64,000 nucleotides of DNA. Source: Vineibacter terrae. GTDB lineage: Bacteria > Pseudomonadota > Alphaproteobacteria > Reyranellales > Reyranellaceae. Location of the stretch: positions 1 to 64,000 of the forward strand of contig NZ_VDUZ01000012.1 of the NCBI RefSeq assembly GCF_008039615.1, in the 5' to 3' direction. The translations under genes and the position numbers were made by a program. The stretch's first letter is position 1; the number at the start of each line of letters is the position of its first letter. Positions 34,988 to 43,975 of this stretch are shown here, piece after piece. A model generated the notes under the pieces. It saw only the letters and a list, made by a program, of their open reading frames with translations. It was not told the origin of the DNA and did no database searches.

Positions 34988-36283
34988 ATGACCGGAACCG
35001 ACCGGGCCAGGCGCGTGCTGATCTACAGCCACGACAGCTTCGGGCTTGGACATCTCAGCCGCTGCCGGACGATTGCCAACGCGTTGGTCGGCGCCGACGA
35101 CGATCTGTCGGTGCTGATACTCTCGGGCTCACCGATCATCGGCAGCTTCGACTTCAAGGCCCGGGTCGACTTCGTGCGCGTCCCCGGCGTGGTCAAGCGG
35201 CAGGATGGCGAGTACGAAGCGCTCAATCTGAATATCGGCATCGAGCGCACGCTGGATATGCGCGCGGCGCTCATCCGCAGGACGGCCGAGATCTTCGAGC
35301 CGGACCTCTTCATTGTCGACAAGGAGCCGCTGGGCCTGCGCGGCGAGGTTGCGGCCACCTTGCGCATGCTCAAGGAGCGCGGCACGCCCCTGGTGCTGGG
35401 GTTGCGCGACGTCATGGACGAGCCGGCGTTGCTGGCGCCCGAATGGAAGCGCAAGAACGTCCTGCCGGCCCTGCGCGACCTCTATGACGACATCTGGATC
35501 TATGGCCTGCCGCAGCTCAACGACCCGCTGGCCGGCATCGCGCTGCCCAAGTCGGTGAAGCGCAAGGTGGTCTACACCGGCTATCTGCGGCGCGACCTGC
35601 CGACCGAATCAGGGCTGCCGGCTGTGGTGCGTGGGCTCGACCGCCCCTACATCCTGGTGACACCCGGCGGCGGCGGCGATGGCGAGCTGATGGTGGACTG
35701 GGTGCTGCGAGCCTACGAGCACGACACCAAGATCCCCTATGCCGCAGTCATTGTCTTCGGCCCGTTCATGGCGCCCGAGGTGCGCGAGGGCTTCCGGCAG
35801 CGCGCGTCGCGCCTGTCGGGCATCCGCACGATGACGTTCGAGACCAACCTCGGCGCCCTGATGGCATGCGCCGCCGGCGTCGTGGCAATGGGCGGCTACA
35901 ACACGTTCTGCGAGATCCTGAGCTTCGACAAGAAAGCGCTGATCGTTCCGCGCACGCGCCCGCGGCTGGAGCAGTTCATCCGGGCGCAGAGCGCGCGCCA
36001 GCAGAAGCTCCTCGAGATGCTGGCGGACGACGGGCGGCGCGATCCGGCCGTGATGGCGACCGCGCTGCGCCACCTGCCGCAGCAGGGGCTGCCTTCGGAT
36101 GCGATCATTCCCGGCCTGCTGGACGGCCTGCCCAATGTCGGCAAGCTGGTGGCCAAGCACCTCAAGCGGCCGCTGCGCCGACCGGTCTCGGTGGTCACGC
36201 CGGACGACGGCGTGGTTACCGGCGCGATACAGGAGCCGGTGCCGTACGAGCCCGCCCTGGAACGCCGCCGTGGCGCTGCGTGA
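34988..36283 (+). CDS. glycosyltransferase, MurG/COG4671-like
   Basis: The 431-aa protein starts RVLIYSHDSFGLGHLSRCRT, the glycine-rich nucleotide-sugar motif of GT-B enzymes of the predicted-glycosyltransferase type. The C-terminal half carries ILVTPGGGGDGE and AAGVVAMGGYNTFCEILSF with the sugar-nucleotide contact region. It has no signal peptide. Its stop overlaps the next glycosyltransferase's GTG by 3 bases (GTGA), so the pair is translated together. Substrate and acceptor unknown; likely surface polysaccharide or glycolipid. Confidence 0.85.
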   Translation: MTGTDRARRVLIYSHDSFGLGHLSRCRTIANALVGADDDLSVLILSGSPIIGSFDFKARVDFVRVPGVVKRQDGEYEALNLNIGIERTLDMRAALIRRTAEIFEPDLFIVDKEPLGLRGEVAATLRMLKERGTPLVLGLRDVMDEPALLAPEWKRKNVLPALRDLYDDIWIYGLPQLNDPLAGIALPKSVKRKVVYTGYLRRDLPTESGLPAVVRGLDRPYILVTPGGGGDGELMVDWVLRAYEHDTKIPYAAVIVFGPFMAPEVREGFRQRASRLSGIRTMTFETNLGALMACAAGVVAMGGYNTFCEILSFDKKALIVPRTRPRLEQFIRAQSARQQKLLEMLADDGRRDPAVMATALRHLPQQGLPSDAIIPGLLDGLPNVGKLVAKHLKRPLRRPVSVVTPDDGVVTGAIQEPVPYEPALERRRGAA

Positions 36284-37605
36284 ACGATCTGCCGAAATCA
36301 CCGCCGGCTGATGCTCTATCCGCCGACCTGGATCCGTGCGCGGCGGACGGCCCGCCGACGCTGGCGATAATCGTCAAGGGCTACCCGCGGCTGTCCGAGA
36401 CCTTCATTGCGCAGGAGATCGAAGGCCTCGAGCAACGCGGCCTGCGCGCCGTGCTGATCTCGCTGCGCCATCCGACCGAGACCACGCACCACCCGGTCCA
36501 TGAGCGTATCCGGGCAGCCGTCTCGTACCTGCCGGAGTACCTGTACCAGGAGCCGCTGCGTGTGCTGCGCGGCTGGTGGGCGGCGCGGCGTCTGCCGGGC
36601 TACCGGGCCGCGCGGGCGCAGTGGCTGCGGGATTGGCGACGTGACCGGACTGCCAATCGCGGCCGGCGCTGGGGCCAGGCGCTGGTGCTGGCACATGAGC
36701 TGCCCGCCAGCGTGCGCTGGCTGCATGTCCACTTCCTGCACACGCCGGCATCGGTGACGCGCTACGCCGCGATGATGCGCGGCTTGCCGTGGAGCGGCTC
36801 GGCGCACGCCAAGGACATCTGGACGACCCCGGACTGGGAGATCACCGAAAAGCTGGCGGACTGCCGCTGGCTGGTGACGTGCACCGCCGCCGGCCGGGAT
36901 CGGCTGGCGGCGCTGGCGCCGGGCCCGGAAACGGTGTCCCTGGTCTATCACGGCCTTGACCTGGCGCACCTGCCGGCGCCATCGGCAACGCCGCGCCTGC
37001 GTGACGGGCGTGACGCGACGGATCCGGTCGTCATCCTGTCGGTTGGCCGTCGCGTCGAGAAGAAGGGCCTTGATGACGTGCTCGAAGCGTTGGCGCTGCT
37101 GCCACGCGATCTGCATTGGCGCTTCGAGCATATCGGCGGCGGTCCGCTGGGCGCGAAGCTGAAGGCGCGCGCGGCGCAGCTGGGCCTGGCGGCGCGCTGC
37201 ACCTGGCATGGCCCGCGCGAGCGGTCCTTCGTCTTCGACGCCTACGCACGGGCCGATGTGTTCGTGCTGGCCAGCAAGATCGCTGGCGATGGTGACCGGG
37301 ACGGCCTGCCCAACGTTCTGATGGAGGCGCAGAGCCAGGGCGTCGCCTGCGTCGCCACACGCGTGTCGGCGATCCCCGAGCTGATCGATGACGGCGACAG
37401 CGGCCTGCTGGTGCCACCGGGTGATCCGGCGGCGCTGGCGGCGGCGCTTGAGTCGGCGATCCGCGATCCTTCGCGCCGGGCACGGATGGTGGCGAAGGGA
37501 GCCGCCATCGTGCGATCGCGGTTCTCGTTCGACAGCGGCGTGGAGCGCATCGCCGGCTGGCTGAAATCCGGCATCGCTGCCGCACGCCGTGCGCCGCCAA
37601 CCTGA
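36280..37605 (+). CDS. glycosyltransferase family 4
   Basis: The 441-aa GT-B enzyme begins after an acidic tail with AIIVKGYPRLSETFIAQEIE, as in WcaL-type transferases. The C-terminal GT4 domain shows ILSVGRRVEKKGLDDVLEAL and the EX7E-like DGLPNVLMEAQSQGVACV. A GTG start overlaps the preceding stop. With the upstream gene it probably acts on an exopolysaccharide or a glycolipid head group. No flippase, polymerase or chain-length gene is nearby, so the product is unknown. Confidence 0.87.
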   Translation: MNDLPKSPPADALSADLDPCAADGPPTLAIIVKGYPRLSETFIAQEIEGLEQRGLRAVLISLRHPTETTHHPVHERIRAAVSYLPEYLYQEPLRVLRGWWAARRLPGYRAARAQWLRDWRRDRTANRGRRWGQALVLAHELPASVRWLHVHFLHTPASVTRYAAMMRGLPWSGSAHAKDIWTTPDWEITEKLADCRWLVTCTAAGRDRLAALAPGPETVSLVYHGLDLAHLPAPSATPRLRDGRDATDPVVILSVGRRVEKKGLDDVLEALALLPRDLHWRFEHIGGGPLGAKLKARAAQLGLAARCTWHGPRERSFVFDAYARADVFVLASKIAGDGDRDGLPNVLMEAQSQGVACVATRVSAIPELIDDGDSGLLVPPGDPAALAAALESAIRDPSRRARMVAKGAAIVRSRFSFDSGVERIAGWLKSGIAAARRAPPT

Positions 37606-37734
37606 CGCCGCATCACGCTGCGATGGGAGATGCCAGCCCGACGGCGGCTGTCGTGCATGACATTGCTTGAGGCGTTGTCGATGCGGCGTTAAGCTTAGCA
37701 ACGCAGCCGTGTCGGCGAGGGGGAGAGGTTCGCG

Positions 37735-38175
37735 ATGCGTTGGTGTACTGTGCTGGGGACCGCGTTCATGGCGCTGTGGTTTGCGACCGCGGCGCACGCG
37801 CAGGGTGGTCAATTCAGCGACGTGACGTCGGTCCGCGCCTGCAACCAGAGCAGCAAGGTGATCATGGTCGCCAAGGCGGCCGCCACCGGTCAGCAACAGG
37901 AGGGCAAGAACGTATTCCTGTCGCAAGGCTGGTACGAGCTCAACCCGTCGCAGTGTGTCACGCTGTGGAATGGACCGCTCGCCAACCGCTACTACTACGT
38001 GTACGCTGAATCGTCGAGTTCGCATTGGTCCGGTAGCTATCCGATGTGTGTCAGCGAGAAGTCCTTCCGTATCGCGGAGGTACAGTGCGGCCAGGGTTAT
38101 GTCCGGCGGCAGTTCAATCAGATCGATGTCGGCGGCAAATCAGGGGTCTTCACCTACTACTTCCAAGGGAGCTGA
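37735..38175 (+). CDS. secreted DUF1036 protein
   Basis: This 146-aa protein has a signal peptide (MRWCTVLGTAFMALWFATAA, cleaving after AHA) and the DUF1036 pattern: VRACNQSSKVIMVA, GWYELNPSQCVTLWNG, ANRYYYVYAESS. Family members are small periplasmic or surface proteins with conserved cysteines and aromatic residues. Function is unknown. GGGAGAGG precedes the start. aqpZ follows 42 bases later on the same strand, but a shared role is not evident. Confidence 0.8.
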   Translation: MRWCTVLGTAFMALWFATAAHAQGGQFSDVTSVRACNQSSKVIMVAKAAATGQQQEGKNVFLSQGWYELNPSQCVTLWNGPLANRYYYVYAESSSSHWSGSYPMCVSEKSFRIAEVQCGQGYVRRQFNQIDVGGKSGVFTYYFQGS

Positions 38176-38217
38176 TGCGGCTCGTCACGCGATAGGGTCT
38201 GAGTGGGGAGAGTAATC

Positions 38218-38916
38218 ATGCCCTTGACGAACCGCTGTTTGGCCGAAGCTGTTGGCACGTTCTGGCTGGTATTGGGCGGCTGCGGCAGCGCCGTCCTTGC
38301 CGCGGCATTTCCCGAAGTCGGCATCGGGTTCGCCGGGGTCGCCCTGGCGTTCGGCCTCACGGTGCTGACGATGGCATTTGCCATCGGCCATGTGTCCGGC
38401 TGCCACCTCAATCCGGCCGTGACGGTCGGCTTGGCCGTGGGGCGCCGCTTCCCGATCGGCGAGGTCGTTCCCTACATCATCGCCCAGGTGATCGGCGGCA
38501 TTGTCGGCGCCGGGATCCTGTACCTGATCGCCAGCGGCAAGGCGGGGTTCGACCTGGCCGGCGGCCTCGCGGCGAACGGCTACGGCGACCACTCGCCGGG
38601 CAAGTACACGATGGTCTCGGGACTGGTCTGCGAGATCGTCATGACCTTCATGTTCCTGATGATCATCCTGGGCGCCACGGACAAGCGGGCGCCGGCCGGC
38701 TTCGCGCCCATCGCCATCGGGCTGGGGTTGACGCTGATCCATCTGATCAGCATCCCGGTCACCAACACGTCGGTGAACCCGGCCCGCAGCACCGGCCCCG
38801 CCGTGTTTGTCGGCGGCTGGACCCTGAGCCAGCTCTGGTTGTTCTGGGTCGCTCCCATCATCGGTGCCGCAGCCGCGGGCATCGTCTACCCGCTGATCGC
38901 GGGCGACAAGAACTGA
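38218..38916 (+). CDS. aqpZ: aquaporin Z
   Basis: The 232-aa channel has six helices and the two NPA half-helices ([11 protein letters not shown] and [13 protein letters not shown]). The size and the residues around them suit a water-selective aquaporin rather than a glycerol facilitator. The start has GGGGAGAG upstream; the in-frame GTG at 38203 lies within that ribosome site. It ends 25 bases from the convergent D-2-hydroxyacid dehydrogenase gene. Confidence 0.93.
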   Translation: MPLTNRCLAEAVGTFWLVLGGCGSAVLAAAFPEVGIGFAGVALAFGLTVLTMAFAIGHVSGCHLNPAVTVGLAVGRRFPIGEVVPYIIAQVIGGIVGAGILYLIASGKAGFDLAGGLAANGYGDHSPGKYTMVSGLVCEIVMTFMFLMIILGATDKRAPAGFAPIAIGLGLTLIHLISIPVTNTSVNPARSTGPAVFVGGWTLSQLWLFWVAPIIGAAAAGIVYPLIAGDKN

Positions 38917-38941
38917 CGTTCCACTTTCCGGAGGCGCCGGG

Positions 38942-39937
38942 TCAGCCTTTGCCCATCGCCTCCGGATTGATCACGCGGATCGGCTTGCCGTCCAGCCAGG
39001 CCAGCAGGTTCTCAAGGCTGTCGCGGTAGAAGGTCCGGAAGATCGAGTCGGCGACATAGCCCAGGTGCGGCGTCAGCACGACGTTGTCGAGCGTGGTCAG
39101 GGGATGGCCCGGCGGCAGGGGCTCGATATCGTAGACGTCCAGGCCGGCGGCTCCCAGGTGCCGGGTTCGCAAAGCCTCGATCAATGCCGCCTCGTTGACG
39201 ATCGGGCCCCGCGAGCTGTTCACGAGGACGGCGCCTTTCTTCATGCGGGCAAGCTCGGGCGCGCCGATCAGGCCGCGCGTGCGGTCGCTCAGGACCAGAT
39301 GGATCGTGATGACGTCCGACGTCGACAACAACTCGTCCTTCGAAACCAGCGTGGCGCCGCCCTCCCGGGCCTTCTCGGGCGTCAGATTCTGACTCCAGGC
39401 CACCACCTCCATGTCGAAGGCCTTGGCGTAGTGCGCCATTTTCGCGCCGAGCTTGCCAAGCCCGAGGATCCCAAGTCGCCTGCCGGCCAGGATCGTGCCC
39501 ATCTCCAGGCCGCCATGCCAGCCGCCGGCACGCACCAGCCGGTCGGCCCGGGTCACATGCCGCGCCGCATCCATCAGCAGCGTCCACGCCAGCTCTGAGG
39601 TCGACGACTGGCTGGGGCCGGTGCCGGTGTTGCTGACGGGAATGCCGCGCGCCGTGCAGGCGGCAAGATCGAGGCTGGGTGCGCGGGCCCCTGTCAGGAT
39701 CATGAATTTCAGGTTGGGCAGCCGGTCGATCAGGGCCTTGGGCATGGCCTGCCGTTCGCGCATCAGCAGCACGGCGTCGAACGGCGCCAGCACCGCCGCC
39801 GCCTGGTCCAGCGTGCCCAGGTGGTGGTCGAACGCCGTGATCTCGACGCCGCGGGCACGGGCCTTGTCCCAGTCGGCATAGCCCAGCGCCAGCTTCTGGT
39901 AGTCGTCCAGGATCGCGAGCTTCACAGGGTCGGTCAC
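38942..39937 (-). CDS. D-2-hydroxyacid dehydrogenase
   Basis: This 331-aa NAD-dependent enzyme has the Rossmann motif GLGKLG, catalytic Arg in VNSSRGPIVNE, Glu in DIEPLPPGHPL and His in TPHLGYV. Family members reduce or oxidise hydroxypyruvate, glyoxylate, phosphoglycerate or other 2-hydroxyacids. GGAGG abuts the ATG at 39943 with no spacing, whereas the GTG at 39937 has a 6-base spacing, so the GTG was chosen. A Bug gene lies upstream on the same strand. Confidence 0.88.
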   Translation of the reverse strand: MTDPVKLAILDDYQKLALGYADWDKARARGVEITAFDHHLGTLDQAAAVLAPFDAVLLMRERQAMPKALIDRLPNLKFMILTGARAPSLDLAACTARGIPVSNTGTGPSQSSTSELAWTLLMDAARHVTRADRLVRAGGWHGGLEMGTILAGRRLGILGLGKLGAKMAHYAKAFDMEVVAWSQNLTPEKAREGGATLVSKDELLSTSDVITIHLVLSDRTRGLIGAPELARMKKGAVLVNSSRGPIVNEAALIEALRTRHLGAAGLDVYDIEPLPPGHPLTTLDNVVLTPHLGYVADSIFRTFYRDSLENLLAWLDGKPIRVINPEAMGKG

Positions 39938-40126
39938 GGGCATCCTCCGGTCGTCAAAGTCGCGTGTCTGCGCGAGCGCAGTGGCCAAATGTGCGCCCAT
40001 GCCGGGACGCTGCTGTGGCTTGCGGCGGCAGCGTCCGGCCATGTTGTCCCTTCCTGGCGCGGTCCACGCCTCGCTGTCAGGTCGCCATGTCACTTTCGCG
40101 GTGGGCAGGCGGCGGCGTCAACGCCG

Positions 40127-41116
40127 TCAGTCGGGCTTGATGTTGTTGTCCTTGACCACCTTGCCCCAGCGCGCGACCTGCTCGCTCAGGAACGTGTTGA
40201 ACTGAGCCGGCGTGCTGGCCACGAGGTCCATGCCCAGCTGCTCGCCAAGCTGCTTGCGCACCGCCGGCTGCGCCAGCGCCTTGGCCAATTCTGCGTGCAT
40301 GCGGTCCTGGATCGCCTTCGGCGTGCCCGTTGGGGCCAGTACCCCCCACCAGGCGAGCGCCGAGAAATTCGGGAAGCCCTGCTCGGCCAGCGATGGCACT
40401 TCCGGCAGCACGGGCGAGCGTTTGTCACCGGTCACGGCCAGCGCCCGCACCTTGCCGGCCTGGATCTGCGGCGTCAGCAGCGCCACGGTGCCGATGGCGA
40501 GATCGATCTGGCCGGCGACCACATCCTGGGTCATGGGCCCGCCGCCCTTGTATGGCACGTGCACGATGCGGAAGTCGCCGGCCTGCTGCACCAGGGTCAG
40601 GGTCAGGTGGCCCAGGCTGCCGTTGCCGATGGAGCCGTAGGTGATCGTGTCCGGCTTGGCCTTGGCAGCGGTCACGACGTCGCCGAAGGTCTTGAACGGC
40701 CGGCCCGGCGGCGTCACCACCGCCATCGGCGAGGTGCCGACCAGCATGACGGGCGCCAGATCCTTCAGGGTGTCGAACGTCATGTTCGGCAACAGGCTGG
40801 GATTGACCGCGTGCGTGTCGAACACCACGACCCAGGTGTATCCGTCGGCCGGGGACTTGGCCGCCGCCGCGGTCCCGATCGAGCCGCCGGCGCCTGGCCG
40901 GTTGTCGACGATGATGTTCCAGCCGGTCGCGTCCGTGATCTGCTTCTGCAGGATGCGGGCCACCGGATCGACGGTGCCGCCGGGTGGGAAGGGCACGATG
41001 AACTTGATCGGCTGCTTGGGCCAGTCATCGGTTTGCGCCACGGCTGGTGCGATTCCCGGCATGGCCGCGGCTGCGATAGCCAGCGTGACAGCTCGGCGTG
41101 AGAGGGTGGTGGGCAT
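40127..41116 (-). CDS. Bug/TctC-family solute-binding protein
   Basis: The 329-aa protein has a signal peptide (LSRRAVTLAIAAAAMPGIAP) and the Bug core: IKFIVPFPPGGTVDPVARIL, VDNRPGAGGSIG and GWWGVLAPTGTP-like pattern (AWWGVLAPTGTP). Bug proteins bind carboxylates in the periplasm, sometimes as sensors without transport partners. No TctA/TctB membrane genes are near, so the partner is unknown. GGAAGGAA lies about 10 bases before the start. Confidence 0.9.
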   Translation of the reverse strand: MPTTLSRRAVTLAIAAAAMPGIAPAVAQTDDWPKQPIKFIVPFPPGGTVDPVARILQKQITDATGWNIIVDNRPGAGGSIGTAAAAKSPADGYTWVVVFDTHAVNPSLLPNMTFDTLKDLAPVMLVGTSPMAVVTPPGRPFKTFGDVVTAAKAKPDTITYGSIGNGSLGHLTLTLVQQAGDFRIVHVPYKGGGPMTQDVVAGQIDLAIGTVALLTPQIQAGKVRALAVTGDKRSPVLPEVPSLAEQGFPNFSALAWWGVLAPTGTPKAIQDRMHAELAKALAQPAVRKQLGEQLGMDLVASTPAQFNTFLSEQVARWGKVVKDNNIKPD

Positions 41117-41149
41117 GTCGGCGTTCCTTCCGAAGGTGTTCGGGCGGGG

Positions 41150-41308
41150 TCAATCGGCAAGGAACATCACGTAGCTGACGATGCCGAGCGCCACGAGCAA
41201 CGACATGACGCTGGCGATGCGGCTGCCATAGCGAACAATGTCGTAGCCAGTGCGAATATAGCGATCCTGGGCATACGCGATGAACCAATCACGCAACATC
41301 AGGGGCAT
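41150..41308 (-). CDS. small single-span membrane protein
   Basis: A 52-residue frame (MPLMLRDWFIAYAQDRYIRT...) has one clear hydrophobic helix at its C-terminal end (ASVMSLLVALGIVSYVMFLA). AAGAGGA touches the first ATG; the ATG three codons later (41299) has better spacing. No family is recognised. It lies 33 bases upstream of the Bug gene on the same strand and might be co-transcribed. It could be a chance reading frame, but the charged N-terminus and helix argue for a real gene. Confidence 0.5.
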   Translation of the reverse strand: MPLMLRDWFIAYAQDRYIRTGYDIVRYGSRIASVMSLLVALGIVSYVMFLAD

Positions 41309-41649
41309 TCCTCTTATGATTGCCCCAGTGCTTGGCACTGGAGTCGGTTGAACGCAAATACTTCCACGCCCCACGCAATGCGATCAAGCCAGCCTGAGCG
41401 TGAGCCGGCCCTCGCCTTGACTTTCGCAACTCTCCTGCCCATCTATACCCGATCATGACGATGAATCGGCACATCCAGGTTTTCGCTCGCGCTGGGCGCG
41501 TGCGCGCAGGCTAGTCCGCCCCGGAGCCGCTTCGCGCCATTGCGCGCCCTCGGCCCCTCCGGGGCCGATTTCGTCATCACCCTCCCTGCATCTGATGCGC
41601 TCGGTGCCACCGCCCGCGGCGCAATTTTGTCATTGAAAGGAACCAACCA
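41309..41649. other. intergenic region upstream of rnk-like gene
   Basis: The gap has no recognised coding region. A perfect GC-rich hairpin lies at 41550-41568. The remaining bases have no clear repeat. The likely promoter of the rnk-like gene lies here, but no strong signal stands out; GAAAGGA just before 41649 is its ribosome site. Confidence 0.4.
41550..41571 (+). terminator. possible hairpin terminator or leader stem
   Basis: An 8-bp perfect stem (TCGGCCCC / GGGGCCGA) with a 3-base loop is followed by TTT. With only three Ts it would be a weak terminator; it may be part of the leader of the rnk-like gene 80 bases downstream. Confidence 0.35.
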
Positions 41650-42098
41650 TGACAACCCTGCTTCAGGCCGCCACCACCGTGGCGCTGCCCACGATCACGC
41701 TGACCGCCGACAACCATGAGCGGCTCAGCCGCCTGGCCGATGCCGCGGCGGACGGCATGTCGGCCGAGGCGGACTTCCTCGCCCGCGAAGTCGACCGAGC
41801 CGTCGTGGTCGACCCCGAGCGGATCGCGCCCCAGATCGTGACCATGAATTCGCGCTGCGTCTTCCGCGACGACTCGAACGGGTTCGATCGCACCGTCACC
41901 CTGGTCTATCCCGAGGACGAGGACGCTGCCGCCGGCCGGATCTCTGTGCTCACCCCCATCGGTTCGGCCTTGATCGGGCTTGCCGAAGGCCAGTCGATGT
42001 CCTGGCGGACACGATCCGGCGAGCGCCGCGTGCTCACCTTGCTGAGGGTCGCCTTCCAGCCGGAAGCCGAGGCACACGAGACGGCGCTCGTGCACTGA
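41649..42098 (+). CDS. nucleoside diphosphate kinase regulator (Rnk-like, GreA/GreB C-terminal domain)
   Basis: The 149-aa protein has an N-terminal coiled-coil-like stretch (NHERLSRLADAAADGM, LAREVDRA) and a FKBP-like domain of GreA/GreB C-terminal type with VTLVYPEDEDAAAGRISVLT, IGSALIGLAEGQ and MSWRTRSGERRVLTLL. Rnk proteins bind RNA polymerase and affect NDP kinase levels. Length fits the family. GAAAGGA precedes the start. It stands alone. Confidence 0.87.
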   Translation: MTTLLQAATTVALPTITLTADNHERLSRLADAAADGMSAEADFLAREVDRAVVVDPERIAPQIVTMNSRCVFRDDSNGFDRTVTLVYPEDEDAAAGRISVLTPIGSALIGLAEGQSMSWRTRSGERRVLTLLRVAFQPEAEAHETALVH

Positions 42099-42112
42099 CC
42101 GCTGGCAGCTCA

Positions 42113-42141
42113 TGTCATCCTGCGCCGTGCGCGGGATGACA
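42113..42141. repeat. inverted repeat 3' of rnk-like gene
   Basis: 13-base arms TGTCATCCTGCGC and GCGCGGGATGACA (one G-T type mismatch) surround CGT. It follows the rnk-like stop by 14 bases. The GTCATCC core matches the arm of the 206-290 repeat, so it may be a degenerate half-copy; it has no T tract. Confidence 0.6.
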
Positions 42142-42271
42142 GCTGCTCGCGGCGACGAAGTTTCTGCCAAGAAGTGCCGATACCTTTAAAGCTCAGAATT
42201 CCCATTCCGGTTAGTAGCCGCAAGACCCGCGAAAGTAGCATGCCGCAGCAGGACATCTTTCGGCATGCATC

Positions 42272-43948
42272 ATGGACTTCATTTCGAACCGGCCTGAAGT
42301 CGCGCTGTTCGTGGCCATCGCGCTGGGGCACTTGATCGGCTGGTTGCGTGTCGGGCCGGTTCAGCTCGGTGGCATCTGTGGCACGCTCATCGTCGCGCTC
42401 GTGCTGGGCCAGTCGGGCGTCGTGCTCAGCCCCGACCTGCGCGCGGTAGCCTTCGCATTGTTCATCTTTGCGCTCGGCTTCACGGCCGGTCCGCAGTTCT
42501 TCACCAATCTGCGCAACGGCTGGCGCTACGGCATCCTGTCGTTCGTCGAGGTCGTGACCGTGGTCACCCTGATCGCCATCGCCGTCGTGGTGCTGAAGCT
42601 GGACCCGGGCACCGCGGCGGGCTTGCTGGCCGGCTCGGCTACCGAATCGGCCGTGATCGGCACGGCTGCAGAAGCGCTGGGGCGGCTCGCCCTGCCAGCG
42701 GAAGCGGTCAAGGCGCTCGAATCCAATATCGCGACGGCCTACAGCATCACCTACCTGTTCGGCCTGATCGCCATCGTCGTTTTCACCAGCCAGATCGCAC
42801 CGCTTCTGCTGCGCATCAACCTGCGAAAGGAAGCAGCCGCGCTGGCGCATGCGCTGGGTGCTGAAGATGGTGATGGCGACGATGGCGGCACGGCGTTGCC
42901 ATCCATTGTCGGGCGTGCCTTCCGCGCCGGCCCGGTGATGGGCCAGACGGTCGATGCGTTCGAGCGTGAATACAAGCAGCTTTTGACGATCCAGCGGGTC
43001 CGGCGCGGTGGGGAGGTGCTCGAGGCGACACCTGACCTCGTGATCCGCGACAACGACATCCTCCTGCTCTTCGGACGTCGCAAGGCCGTCATCGCCGCAC
43101 AGGAGAGGCTGGGTGGTGAAGTCCCCGTGCCGCCGGAGATCAACCTGCCGATCGTGTCACGCGATGTCGTGCTCGATCGCCGCGAGGCGATCGGCCAGAA
43201 GATCGGCGCGCTGCGCCAGCTGGCGGGCGGCGACATCCATCGCGGCGTGTTCATCGCGCGCCTGCGGCGGCTGCAGAACGACGTGCCGCCGCTGCCGGGC
43301 ACGGTGCTGCAGCGCGCCGACGTGCTGACCCTCTACGGCACCGAGCCGGCCGTCGATCGCGCGCTTGCCGAGCTTGGCCACCCGATGCCTGCCACGGACA
43401 AGACGGATCTGGTCTATCTCGGCCTGGGTGTGGTTGTCGGCATGCTGATCGGCAGCCTCAGCCTGAAGATCGGCACGCTCGACCTGACACTGGGGACCGG
43501 GGGCGGCGCGCTCGTGTCCGGCCTGGTGTTCGGCTGGTTGCGCACGCGTCATCCGAAGCTCGGCACTCTTCCGGCGCCGGCCGCCGAAGTGCTGAAGGAT
43601 CTCGGCCTGGCGACCTTCATCGCCGCGGTCGGGCTATCCGCAGGGCCTGACGCGATCCGGTTGATCCGAGAGTACGGCCTGGTGCTGCCGGTGATCGGTG
43701 TGCTCGTCTCCGCCGTGCCCGCGGCGGTCTCGCTGTTGATCGGGCATCGTCTTCTCAAGATCGAGGCGCCGATCCTGCTCGGTGCGATCGCCGGCCAGCA
43801 CTGCAGCACGCCGACCATCAGCGCGCTGGTATCGATCGCCGGCAATTCGACGCCGGTGATCGGCTACACCGTGACCTACGCAATCTCGAATGTCCTTCTG
43901 CCGCTTCTCGGTCCCATCGTCGTCTGGATGGCGTTTGCGCTGGGCTAG
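42272..43948 (+). CDS. AspT-family aspartate:alanine exchanger, first paralogue
   Basis: The 558-aa membrane protein has ten or so hydrophobic helices split into two halves around a central cytoplasmic region (~residues 190-380) with two TrkA_C-like domains (GGEVLEATPDLVIRDNDILL; HRGVFIARLRRLQND). Motifs GSATESAVIGTA and GAIAGQHCSTPTISAL mark the AAE family. AspT exchanges aspartate for alanine. No clear ribosome site is seen; AGGA lies 20 bases upstream. It is followed 27 bases later by a paralogue. Confidence 0.88.
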   Translation: MDFISNRPEVALFVAIALGHLIGWLRVGPVQLGGICGTLIVALVLGQSGVVLSPDLRAVAFALFIFALGFTAGPQFFTNLRNGWRYGILSFVEVVTVVTLIAIAVVVLKLDPGTAAGLLAGSATESAVIGTAAEALGRLALPAEAVKALESNIATAYSITYLFGLIAIVVFTSQIAPLLLRINLRKEAAALAHALGAEDGDGDDGGTALPSIVGRAFRAGPVMGQTVDAFEREYKQLLTIQRVRRGGEVLEATPDLVIRDNDILLLFGRRKAVIAAQERLGGEVPVPPEINLPIVSRDVVLDRREAIGQKIGALRQLAGGDIHRGVFIARLRRLQNDVPPLPGTVLQRADVLTLYGTEPAVDRALAELGHPMPATDKTDLVYLGLGVVVGMLIGSLSLKIGTLDLTLGTGGGALVSGLVFGWLRTRHPKLGTLPAPAAEVLKDLGLATFIAAVGLSAGPDAIRLIREYGLVLPVIGVLVSAVPAAVSLLIGHRLLKIEAPILLGAIAGQHCSTPTISALVSIAGNSTPVIGYTVTYAISNVLLPLLGPIVVWMAFALG

Positions 43949-43975
43949 GCAGGCGGCAGCGAAAGGAGGCTGACG